Positions 19,716 to 26,607 of a DNA stretch of 64,000 nt are shown here, piece after piece. A program made the translations under genes and the position numbers. This stretch comes from JAGVIE01 sp964520905 (GTDB lineage Bacteria; Bacteroidota; Ignavibacteria; UBA10030; SZUA-254), in the NCBI GenBank assembly GCA_964520905.1, contig CAZFQL010000004.1, positions 62,001-126,000 on the forward strand. Reading direction: 5' to 3'. Below the pieces are notes generated by a model. It had not been told where the DNA came from. It saw only the letters and a program-made list of their open reading frames with translations, and made no database searches. The stretch's first letter is position 1; the number at the start of each line of letters is the position of its first letter.

Positions 19716-19806
19716 GTCACATTGAACGATCATGAGCAAAGCTGAATGATGAAATGTGAACTTAGCAAGACTAAGCATGATAGCTTTCCTCTGTACGTCC
19801 TTCGAC
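19716..19806 (+). repeat. 91-bp interspersed repeat, left copy (inverted partner at 61701-61791)
   Basis: It begins GTCACATTGA and ends GTCCTTCGAC. The reverse complement of 61701-61791 matches it at about 86 of 91 positions by eye, including a long identical stretch through the AGACTAAGCATGATAGC segment. The two copies lie just outside the two cassette arrays, in opposite orientation, 42 kb apart. Confidence 0.85.
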
Positions 19807-19957
19807 TGAGTTTATCCCGTCATTTTCTGGACGGGACTCAGGACGACGAGAAAAACCCCCGTCATGGTGAGCGAAGTCGAACCATAGACTGAGCCAGACT
19901 GTGCCTATCCCTCGACGGAGTCTATTCCGTCCTTCTCTGGACGGGACTCGGGACGAC
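19799..19957 (+). repeat. Two 49-bp direct repeats with an internal hairpin
   Basis: Units 19799-19847 and 19909-19957 share the frame C-T-CGAC-GAG...CCGT...TCTGGACGGGACTC.GGACGAC with about seven differences. Each can fold through CCGTC/GACGG around a short loop. They follow directly on the 91-bp repeat. Confidence 0.75.
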
Positions 19958-20174
19958 AGGTTTTTCTTTTTGTTCAGCGCAACAACTTGTTCTTGCCGTA
20001 ACGGCAAAACTTGACACTTCGCTTTAGATTGCGTAAATTCTTGGCAATGAAAAGACGCGATGGATGAGGGTAAGCCGAGGAAGAACTTACGATATAAAAT
20101 CGTATGGTGGAAAGACGAATATAAAATACAAGATGAAACACAGAAATTGCTTAAATAAGCCAAAACTAAAAAGA

Positions 20175-20200
20175 GTAATAACGACATATGTCGTTATTAC
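20175..20200. repeat. Perfect 26-bp palindrome at the head of cassette array 1
   Basis: GTAATAACGACATATG and its exact reverse complement, centred on CATATG. It ends 5 bp before the first R' core (GTTAGC, 20205-20210). A similar palindrome with the core AACGNCATATGNCGTT lies at 60581-60600, at the head of array 2. It could be an attI-linked element, an operator or a terminator stem. Confidence 0.6.
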
Positions 20201-20248
20201 AGATGTTAGCTGGCATTTGGTGGAAGCCCAGTTACTATCGACAAACTT

Positions 20249-21028
20249 ATGAAGCATAGTTTGAGACTCATCAGAACAGACATTGAGAGGTACGTAGTCA
20301 GAGGTAGCTTTCTAGTGATGCTTTTGCTAACCGGAAAGTTCACATCCTTATCACAGGGTCAGGGTGAATTGCGTGCATTGGTTATAGAAGACTCCACGGT
20401 GGAGAAAAAGAGCAGGAGCGAGTCGAAAAAAAGGGATACAGCGGTTCAATTAAGAGACGGCTTCGTTGAGGTTACTAATGCAAAAATTGTCAATGCTGAT
20501 GACGAGTTTTTAAGTATGAGATATGATATTAAACGCATAAATAATGATAATAAACGAAAATATGGGGAACAGACTGTACTGATTCCTGAGAACCAGAAAC
20601 CAATCGCCGTTATTGGACTGCGAATGAATGGTCTGGGAGATGGCATTTACCTTGTATATGAAAATACGGTGGCTGGGATATTCAAAAACGCTAATGGAAC
20701 ATACATGAAAGCGTCCAGAGCGGCTGATAACAGCAGAATTTTTGCATATGCCGGTGCGCTTTTTGTCGCTCCAAGTGGTGCAATAGTAGCTTCAACAACA
20801 ACCACGCTTCTGATAATCACGCCGACGTACATCAAAAGTGCAACATACAAGGACATGTTTGGCGTTGAGGGAAATTTGCAGAGACCGTACATTGCCGCAG
20901 GAAATGCTCCTGACCTTGCTGAACTTAGGGATGTAACAATCAAGGATGATAAGGGCGCAATAAGGCTGGTCATTAATCTAACCAAGTTTCAAGTTGATGG
21001 AATACCAGCATCAGGAAAACAAAAATGA
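20249..21028 (+). CDS. Cassette 1 gene: secreted protein of unknown function
   Basis: 259 aa. N-terminal signal sequence (hydrophobic core FLVMLLLTG after a basic start), then a Lys/Arg/Ser-rich linker (residues about 50-65) and a globular part with several Ala/Val-rich strands. No catalytic motif recognised. The start ATG 20249 lacks a clear ribosome-binding site, which is usual for cassette genes. Its TGA lies 13 bp before the R'' of attC1. I do not recognise a family. Confidence 0.65.
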   Translation: MKHSLRLIRTDIERYVVRGSFLVMLLLTGKFTSLSQGQGELRALVIEDSTVEKKSRSESKKRDTAVQLRDGFVEVTNAKIVNADDEFLSMRYDIKRINNDNKRKYGEQTVLIPENQKPIAVIGLRMNGLGDGIYLVYENTVAGIFKNANGTYMKASRAADNSRIFAYAGALFVAPSGAIVASTTTTLLIITPTYIKSATYKDMFGVEGNLQRPYIAAGNAPDLAELRDVTIKDDKGAIRLVINLTKFQVDGIPASGKQK

Positions 21029-21041
21029 CCAACCACCAAAC

Positions 21042-21176
21042 GCCAGCTAACAATTGTAAAAAAGTCATTCGCTTTATTATATGAAAAATTATAGTGCTCA
21101 TTACATGCCGTTGCTTCACAGAGAATTACTCTATAAGAGTTCGCAACGGCACGTCTTTTTTACAAAGCACGTTATG
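21042..21176 (+). other. attC site 1
   Basis: R'' GCCAGCTAAC (21042-21051), outer arm TTGTAAAAAAG (21054-21064) pairing with CTTTTTTACAA (21155-21165), inner arm GCCGTTGC (21107-21114) pairing with GCAACGGC (21143-21150), and R' GTTATG with the cut after G21171. Unpaired extra bases on one side are as in known attC hairpins. Confidence 0.88.
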
Positions 21177-21245
21177 TGGCATTTGCACTCATTTGAGATG
21201 TTTATTGTTCAACTCATAAGGTATGAAACATAGGAGAACATTCTA

Positions 21246-22370
21246 ATGGCTAAGAATCCACTCCCTGAGTCAACATATAAGAAACGTAGGGACCCAAAAG
21301 ATTACAGTCCAAGAGGGGATTACTTTCGTGACCAAACGGCAATTATCCATTCAATGCCCTTTCGCCGACTTAAACACAAGACGCAGGTGTTTTTCGATCC
21401 TGAAAACGATCACGTCTGCACTCGCATTGAGCATGTTCTACACGTGGCCACGATAGCAGCGACCATTTGCAAAGGGCTTAATCAGAGAGGTTGGGAGCTT
21501 GACATAGAACTGGCATATGCAATTGGACTTGGACATGACATTGGGCATGCACCATTCGGACATGCAGGTGAAAAAAAGTTAAACGAGTTAATAGGAAAGC
21601 GAAGCAACTTCATCCACGAAGTAAACAGCTATAGAGTTGTCGAGCATTTGGCAAATGAAGGCAAGGGACTGAATCTTACTTATGCAGTAAAAGATGGGAT
21701 AATTTGCCATAATGGCGAGAGTTTCGAGCAAAGCCTTATGCCTTCAAATTCAGAAAACAACCTCGAAAAGATCAAAGAAAGGAAATTTGTCTCGTGCTCA
21801 TTTGAAGGTTGTATTGTACGCTTTTCCGACAAGATCGCTTACTTTGGTCGTGATATTGAAGACGCTTTGATTGCAAACCTTATTGACGATAGGCAGATCC
21901 CGAAAAATGTTAAGAAGCATCTCGGTGAAAGAAATGGTGATATCATTAACAAACTTGTCGTTGATATCATAGAGACATCACAAAAAACAGATACTATCTC
22001 TTTTTCTGACGAGATGTTTGCAGTTGTGAAGGAACTCAAGGACTTCAATTACAAGTATATCTACTCGCATGACGAATTGAAAGATTATGTCGAGTATTGC
22101 GAAAGCATAATCAGTTCGCTCTTTGCCTATTTGAAAGAATTGTATTCCTCTAATGGGCAAGAGTTTGGTGCATACCAAAAGAGTAAGCGTAAATTTGATA
22201 GGCTCTTTGGTCGATACCTAGAAAGGATGGACGTGTTGTACAAAATGGAAGGTTATAAGCCTAGCCGAATTGTGACAGACTACATATCCGGCATGACTGA
22301 CGGTTTCGCATTAGAGTGCATGAAAGAGATTACACTCCCCAAGCCAATTGTCTTCAACAAATTGGTCTGA
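21246..22370 (+). CDS. Cassette 2 gene: dGTPase-like HD-domain phosphohydrolase
   Basis: 374 aa with AGGAG 8 bp before the start. HD metal site: His63 (RIEH), His97-Asp98 (GLGHDIGHAPFGH) and Asp195 (VRFSDKIAYFGRD), the dGTP triphosphohydrolase pattern, together with the FRRLKHKTQVF N-terminal segment and a CHNGE motif. The family hydrolyses dGTP (or other dNTPs) to the nucleoside and triphosphate. The whole gene sits inside an integron cassette, which sets it apart from a housekeeping dgt. dGTPases can deplete dNTPs during phage infection, so a defence role is an attractive inference, not shown here. Confidence 0.85.
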   Translation: MAKNPLPESTYKKRRDPKDYSPRGDYFRDQTAIIHSMPFRRLKHKTQVFFDPENDHVCTRIEHVLHVATIAATICKGLNQRGWELDIELAYAIGLGHDIGHAPFGHAGEKKLNELIGKRSNFIHEVNSYRVVEHLANEGKGLNLTYAVKDGIICHNGESFEQSLMPSNSENNLEKIKERKFVSCSFEGCIVRFSDKIAYFGRDIEDALIANLIDDRQIPKNVKKHLGERNGDIINKLVVDIIETSQKTDTISFSDEMFAVVKELKDFNYKYIYSHDELKDYVEYCESIISSLFAYLKELYSSNGQEFGAYQKSKRKFDRLFGRYLERMDVLYKMEGYKPSRIVTDYISGMTDGFALECMKEITLPKPIVFNKLV

Positions 22371-22427
22371 TAATGGATGTCTTCAAAATAGTCACTGGCT
22401 ATTTCTTATAAAGATCGCTGTGCAAAC

Positions 22428-22564
22428 GCCACATAACAAACAGCCTTACGACACTCGCTTTATTGAAATGGAACTATTGAGCTCGTTCAATGCCGTTTGC
22501 TCCGTTTTGGTAATGAGTTGTTATAGGTCGCAAACGGCACTGCGTAAGGCTGCACACGTTCCGC
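22428..22564 (+). other. attC site 2 with an unusual R' core
   Basis: R'' GCCACATAAC (22428-22437), outer arm CAGCCTTACG (22441-22450) pairing perfectly with CGTAAGGCTG (22543-22552), inner arm GCCGTTTGC (22492-22500) with GCAAACGGC (22530-22538). The R' is GTTCCGC (22558-22564) rather than GTTRRRY; only the invariant GTT is kept. Confidence 0.82.
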
Positions 22565-22792
22565 AGACATTCGCTCCGCACTTCGTGCGTCGCTCAAAAC
22601 TGTCTGCGGAACGCTGCGCGGGTAAACCCTCGTTCCGCGAAGAGCCGTTCGCTCCGTCCCGCCTTGCGGGATCGCGGAACATCCCGATTAAAAGCATGTC
22701 GGGACAGGTCGGGAAAAACTCCATGCTCGCTCAAACAAATCTCCAAAAGAAGGAGATTCGTTCGCTCGCACGTTCGTTTTTCCCGCGCAGCG
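22559..22792 (+). mobile_element. Cassette 3: 234-bp cassette without a gene
   Basis: Between its two cores there is only an inverted repeat (GTTCCGCAGACA 22558-22569 / TGTCTGCGGAAC 22601-22612) and a long attC. No start codon with a useful frame exists in the part outside the attC. It is bounded like the others, so it is a real cassette unit with no coding capacity. It might carry only a promoter or a structural element. Confidence 0.75.
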
Positions 22793-22798
22793 TTAGGC
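22606..22798 (+). repeat. attC site 3: long, multi-hairpin attC (copy A)
   Basis: R'' GCGGAAC (22606-22612), outer arm GCTGCGCGGG (22613-22622) pairing with CCCGCGCAGC, R' GTTAGGC (22792-22798). Inside are further hairpins: GTTCCGCG (22632-22639)/CGCGGAAC (22673-22680), TCCCGA.../TCGGGA, and AATCTCC/GGAGATT. At about 190 bp it is near the upper end of attC lengths. The inner 180 bp recur in attC 4 with few changes. Confidence 0.75.
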
Positions 22799-22827
22799 GC
22801 AATATCTGCGCGCAAGTTTGGTAAACC

Positions 22828-23631
22828 ATGATATACTTACTTATCATCTTGTTGGTTTTTGGTCTGGTTCAATCTCTTTTGGATCTTAGAAAGGATGATG
22901 CGAGCAAGTCAAAGTGGAGTTTAAGAAAAATATTTTCGGCCGTATACATTAGCGGTTTCATTGTCGGCGTTGCTGTAATTGTAATTCAGGAACGGGAGGC
23001 CGACAAGGTGAACGGATTAATACAAGGCATCTCGTCATCGGTTGGCAGGATTGATTCTGTGGATAAGCGACTTGTAGGAGTACTAGCGGTATCGGATTCC
23101 CTTGTCACGCAGTACGAGAAAGTTAATGCGAAACTGTCAAGACAGATTGAGCTAGACATAAAGAACCTTGAGGAGAAATCGGCCGTTGTTGCCCTTATGG
23201 ACTACGATCTAAAGTGGTTGGGTAGTGATTCAACATCGTATGCCGTTGAAGCATGTATCAGAAATTTCGGCCACAGAAACGCACTAATAACCAGTGGACA
23301 CGGTTACGTTGTTTTCTTTGACAGCGATAAGAAGCCCTTTTTCCACGTAGCCATTCCCGGAAATAGCAACAAGGGCATTCTGGAACCAAACGACATTGAA
23401 CAAATGAGGTTGTGCTACTATAGCCATGGAGTCTATGATTATGCAGAGGTGAAAGCAAAGGCAATATTTGCCATCATTCACTTAGAGATTCACTATCAAG
23501 ATGTTCTGATGAAAAGACCTAAGACAGAACATTTCTATTCAATCTGGAATCCGAAACGTGACGCGTTTGGCGGACCCAAGGACTGGCAAGTCAATCTGGC
23601 GCACAAATGGGCTGTTGAGAACTACAAATGA
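22828..23631 (+). CDS. Cassette 4 gene: membrane-anchored coiled-coil protein of unknown function
   Basis: 267 aa. Two N-terminal membrane segments: residues 1-16 (IYLLIILLVFGLVQSLL) and about 35-53 (KIFSAVYISGFIVGVAVIVIQ-like). Then a predicted coiled-coil region (residues 60-115, SSVGRIDSVDKRLVGVL...VNAKLSRQIELD) and a C-terminal globular domain with strands and aromatic residues. Topology suggests an exported C-terminal domain anchored in the inner membrane. No family recognised. No ribosome-binding site is evident; ATG lies 36 bp inside the cassette. Confidence 0.65.
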   Translation: MIYLLIILLVFGLVQSLLDLRKDDASKSKWSLRKIFSAVYISGFIVGVAVIVIQEREADKVNGLIQGISSSVGRIDSVDKRLVGVLAVSDSLVTQYEKVNAKLSRQIELDIKNLEEKSAVVALMDYDLKWLGSDSTSYAVEACIRNFGHRNALITSGHGYVVFFDSDKKPFFHVAIPGNSNKGILEPNDIEQMRLCYYSHGVYDYAEVKAKAIFAIIHLEIHYQDVLMKRPKTEHFYSIWNPKRDAFGGPKDWQVNLAHKWAVENYK

Positions 23632-23639
23632 GATACTGC

Positions 23640-23826
23640 GCTGCGCGGGCTTTGCCCTCGTTCCGCGAAGAGCTGTTCGCTCCGTCCTGCCTTGCGGGAT
23701 CGTGGAACATCCCGATTAAAAGCATGTCGGGACAGGTCGGGAAAAACTCCATGCTCGCTCTAACAAATCTCCAAAAGAAGGAGATTCGTTCGCTCGCACG
23801 TTCGTTTTTCCCGAGCAGCGTTAGCT
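23640..23826 (+). repeat. attC site 4: long attC, copy B, R'' deleted
   Basis: Nearly identical to 22613-22798, with outer arm GCTGCGCGGG (23640-23649) and R' GTTAGC (G at 23820). The expected R'' is missing: complementarity to the cassette start predicts AGATATTGCGC followed by CTAACGC, but the sequence reads AGATACTGCGC running straight into TGCGCGGG. This equals a clean 7-bp loss between two copies of TGCGC. This cassette may no longer be excised. Confidence 0.7.
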
Positions 23827-23865
23827 GCAACTGCAATATCATAAAATTTACATAAGGACAATCAA

Positions 23866-24594
23866 ATGAATAAAGAAATTATTGTCTTTTTACTGTTGCT
23901 TTCACTGAGCAGCTATTGCATCTCGCAAGAAGCAGATTCTGTGTCGATTCCTCATGATACAACCTCACTTGCTGAAGATTGCCTCGGTTCTCTTGCTCAG
24001 ACAGCAAATACATGGCGAACGGTAGGTGGTGTTATCGAACTTGCCATAGGGATTCCCACAACTGTGGGAGGAATAATAATTTCGGGTGACACAAAGACAG
24101 AAGGATCGAGTACTGTAGGAACTATCCTAATCGTCGGTGGTCTTATAATAGACGGTTTTGGCATTTGGCACCTTAGCACTTCATCGCGAGAAGAAGATGA
24201 GTACTTAAAAGTCAAAAGAATACACAATGTACATGACAAAGATAGTGTTGGTTACAAGGCTCTGAAATTATTTGCAAAAAAAGCTGGCAATAGTAGAAAA
24301 CTGCAAGGAGGTCTTTCGGTAATAAGTTCATTAGGTATGTTTATCGGGAGACCACTTAAGACATTAGAATCTGAAAAGAATTCAAGTGCATTGGTTGAAA
24401 AGGATCATGCTTTGAATGACGTATTTGGAGTTGTGTTTGCAGCATGTGCAGTATATTTATTTTTTGAAACAACTCCTGCGGAAAATGCTTTAAAAGAATA
24501 TGAAACAGCACGCATAAATCGTAACTCCTTCAGCCTCCAAATTGGAACTGATAGCAACCAATGTATTCGGTTCGGTTTTATCTATTCATTTTGA
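23866..24594 (+). CDS. Cassette 5 gene: secreted or envelope protein of unknown function
   Basis: 242 aa with AAGGA 9 bp upstream. Signal peptide 1-21 (MNKEIIVFLLLLSLSSYCIS, cleavage before QEAD). A glycine/valine-rich hydrophobic segment (residues about 52-95, GGVIELAIGIPTTVGGIIIS...) could be a membrane hairpin, and a second lies near 185-200. It ends in Tyr-Ser-Phe, compatible with an outer-membrane barrel end, although it is short for a barrel. No family recognised. Confidence 0.65.
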   Translation: MNKEIIVFLLLLSLSSYCISQEADSVSIPHDTTSLAEDCLGSLAQTANTWRTVGGVIELAIGIPTTVGGIIISGDTKTEGSSTVGTILIVGGLIIDGFGIWHLSTSSREEDEYLKVKRIHNVHDKDSVGYKALKLFAKKAGNSRKLQGGLSVISSLGMFIGRPLKTLESEKNSSALVEKDHALNDVFGVVFAACAVYLFFETTPAENALKEYETARINRNSFSLQIGTDSNQCIRFGFIYSF

Positions 24595-24650
24595 TTCTTA
24601 GGATGGACTTTGCATAGATTTTTTCCGTAGTTCTCAGATATTGCAGCTGC

Positions 24651-24787
24651 AACTAACAAGCATAAAAATGAATCAGAAATTTTCAAAGTTAAATACGGCG
24701 TCCTGCTTAGTAGAACATACCGTTGCTCACAAGAAATCTATTTTTTATAGTTCGCAACGGTACGTCATTTTTATGCAGAACGTTAAG
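24651..24787 (+). other. attC site 5 (last of array 1)
   Basis: R'' AACTAAC (24651-24657), outer arm GCATAAAAATGA (24660-24671) pairing perfectly with TCATTTTTATGC (24765-24776), inner arm ACCGTTGC (24719-24726) with GCAACGGT (24754-24761), R' GTTAAG (24782-24787). The CGTTGC...TAGTTCGCAACGG inner part is shared with attC1 and attC2. No further attC follows. Confidence 0.88.
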
Positions 24788-24818
24788 CGCCTCTTTGCCT
24801 TTTGCAAAAAACACAACC

Positions 24819-25328
24819 TTATGTCGACAGCAATCCCTTAAATTGTTTTTTATCAAGACGGAAGGTAAACCACTCTTTTAAATGCTGTGCGCCAAGTTTC
24901 TCGTAGAAACGGATGGCGTTTTTATTCCAATCTAATACAACCCATTCCATTCTCCCGCAGCCGCGGCTTTTAGCTTCTCTTAGACAACGGCGTAACAATT
25001 TCTTACCGATTCCATAAGACCGATACTCGGGAAGGATAAAAATATCTTCGAGATAAAGCGTGGGCAGTGCGAGGAAGGAGGAATATGTCTCGAAAATAAT
25101 CGCGTACCCAACAGCTTTTTTCCCTGCAATTGCGAGGAAGGCGCTGTAACGTTTCCGCTTACCGAATCCATCATGAATAAGTCTTGCGCGCGCCGCTTTT
25201 GTCGGGCGTTTTAGTTTCTCGTAATCTGCTAGTGCATTGATGAGTGAAAGGAATGTTTCTTCATCGCCTTTCCTGATGGGTCGGACAAGAATTTTCAAAC
25301 TAAAATCTTTTTTTTGTTGCTTCTGCAC
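24819..25328 (-). CDS. GNAT acetyltransferase (diamine-acetyltransferase-like)
   Basis: 169 aa. The acetyl-CoA loop is ILPEYRSYGIGKKLL (about 93-107), followed by GCGRMEWVVLDWN and AIRFYEKLGA, the pattern of the spermidine/diamine acetyltransferase branch. Last gene of a minus-strand operon: its start overlaps the preceding gene by 29 bp. The target is unknown; with two uncharacterised partners it may modify one of them or a small molecule. Confidence 0.85.
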   Translation of the reverse strand: MQKQQKKDFSLKILVRPIRKGDEETFLSLINALADYEKLKRPTKAARARLIHDGFGKRKRYSAFLAIAGKKAVGYAIIFETYSSFLALPTLYLEDIFILPEYRSYGIGKKLLRRCLREAKSRGCGRMEWVVLDWNKNAIRFYEKLGAQHLKEWFTFRLDKKQFKGLLST

Positions 25329-26607
25329 TTTCCATCTGCTCCAATACTTTTCCGAGTCCCTTAGAAACTAATGTATCAAGCAAAGTGCCGGTGAGTTTTA
25401 TTGCCGGTTCATCGAGATGCTTCATGCTCTCCTCGGATTTTCTTAATTCCGGTTTAACGGATTCCGTTAGACTGATGACCGACTGCTCGTTGGTGATATC
25501 TTTCCCTGCAGCAGAATTAGAACCACCAAGAGCGAATTTGACCCCAAGCTCTTTCACTGGTTGAAAATAATCTTCTGGGACTTCGCGGGCGCTTGATGAA
25601 ATAAGTTGTCCGACTTCCGACATCCGTTTGTCGAGAGATCTGCCCCTGAGTTTTGATGAACCCGCAATTGTAAACATCGCGTTTCTAACATTTGAGCTTA
25701 ACGCCACCGAAGAAGACTGCAGTGCGCGGCTAAGACTCCCGCCGCAATTTTCAATATGTTCGCCAAGAGCGGTCAAACCGTACTGGATAGAGTTGCCGAA
25801 TGATTCCAACCCCTTGCGGACGTTCTCTCCGTGTTGTACGGTAGACTGTGCCGTAATCTTCGCGGCTTCGATTTGATAATTTCCCTGTGTGTACGAAGTA
25901 AGAAGTTGTGTGGTTCGTTCGATGTCGAATTGGATTCGTTCGAACATTTTTGTATTACGATTTTCAAAATAATAATCGCGCGCTTTATAGAAATGCCACA
26001 CGGCTATTTGCATCATCAACTGGAGCATACCGGAATCGGTGCTGATAGTTGCCATCGCCTTCTCGCCGATATGAAGATTAACCGCCGCTTCCCATTCTTT
26101 CGCGCCGAGCCGCATAAACCACTGCCGAGCCGCAACGAGATCGTTAAGATCATCCATAGTGTGAATTTCTTTATCGACACCGCGTTGCGCGTACCCCATA
26201 CCGGTCATGTAAGCGGTGGAAATAGCGGATTTATGTATTCCTAACTCAGAAAAAAGTCGGAAGGCAACGATTAATTGATCAATAACTTTATCCGATAGAT
26301 TTCCTTTTGTATAATGCTCGTTTACTTTAGAGAAAATATCCTGGGCGCGCTGTAAGTACAACTCGGCGATTTCGCGATATCGCTGCTTAAGGATAACCGA
26401 TCTCTTTGCGTGTTTATCTAAGTACTTTTTATCCTCTTTCCGCAGAGCGTTTATTGCGTCGCGGATTTCACGCAACGACACACATTCGGATATGTTTGTG
26501 CCGTTGCAGAGATAACATTTTCCTCGGGCGCCTTCATAGTCTATCCATCGGTGACCGCAATCGGTGCATCGCTCCATTCCAAGCTTTGCCGACATCGCGT
26601 CGCTCAT
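25300..26607 (-). CDS. Zinc-ribbon, helical protein of unknown function
   Basis: 435 aa. An N-terminal treble-clef/zinc-ribbon-like motif C-x2-C...C-x2-C (CTDCGHRW and CYLCNG, residues 13-38) is followed by a mostly helical body with basic and acidic clusters (about 50-200). The C-terminal half is Ser/Lys-rich and low in recognisable structure. ATGA overlap with the upstream gene shows coupling. No family recognised; the ribbon could contact nucleic acid or a partner protein. Confidence 0.6.
   Translation of the reverse strand: MSDAMSAKLGMERCTDCGHRWIDYEGARGKCYLCNGTNISECVSLREIRDAINALRKEDKKYLDKHAKRSVILKQRYREIAELYLQRAQDIFSKVNEHYTKGNLSDKVIDQLIVAFRLFSELGIHKSAISTAYMTGMGYAQRGVDKEIHTMDDLNDLVAARQWFMRLGAKEWEAAVNLHIGEKAMATISTDSGMLQLMMQIAVWHFYKARDYYFENRNTKMFERIQFDIERTTQLLTSYTQGNYQIEAAKITAQSTVQHGENVRKGLESFGNSIQYGLTALGEHIENCGGSLSRALQSSSVALSSNVRNAMFTIAGSSKLRGRSLDKRMSEVGQLISSSAREVPEDYFQPVKELGVKFALGGSNSAAGKDITNEQSVISLTESVKPELRKSEESMKHLDEPAIKLTGTLLDTLVSKGLGKVLEQMESAEATKKRF

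Larger units (their letters stand above)
19658..20174. other. Gene-poor, repeat-rich stretch left of the cassette array
   Basis: No convincing protein gene in about 500 bp. It holds one arm of a 91-bp inverted repeat (19716-19806), two 49-bp direct repeats (19799-19847 and 19909-19957) and the common CGAAGTCGAA-type spacer sequence. A 32-codon frame at 20060-20158 (+), basic and Trp-containing, is the only candidate gene and has no ribosome-binding site. Confidence 0.6.
20206..24782 (+). mobile_element. Integron-type gene-cassette array (five cassettes, no adjacent integrase)
   Basis: Five consecutive units each begin at a G^TT core and end in an attC. For cassettes 1, 2, 3 and 5 the first bases of the unit are complementary to its own R'': GTTAGCTGGC with GCCAGCTAAC, GTTATGTGGC with GCCACATAAC, GTTCCGCAGACA with TGTCTGCGGAAC, and GTTAGCTGCAACTGC with a near match before 24657. 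That is what circular-cassette insertion predicts. Boundaries: 20206-21171, 21172-22558, 22559-22792, 22793-23820, 23821-24782. All genes point the same way. No intI gene or attI is next to it, so by current terms it is a CALIN-like array. Confidence 0.85.

Noticed and set aside
19799..19957. CRISPR array
   Set aside because: Only two 49-bp units with a hairpin, no regular spacers and no cas gene in the window.
20060..20158. A 32-aa gene before array 1
   Set aside because: No ribosome-binding site and no recognisable homologue; only noted in the region entry.
22348..22824. A 158-codon frame through attC2 and cassette 3
   Set aside because: It crosses two attC sites and has a composition set by palindromes; no start signal or domain.
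23628..23855. Frames of 75-83 codons over attC4 on both strands
   Set aside because: They copy the frames over attC3 because the attC is repeated; open frames in both strands of a palindromic repeat are expected by chance.
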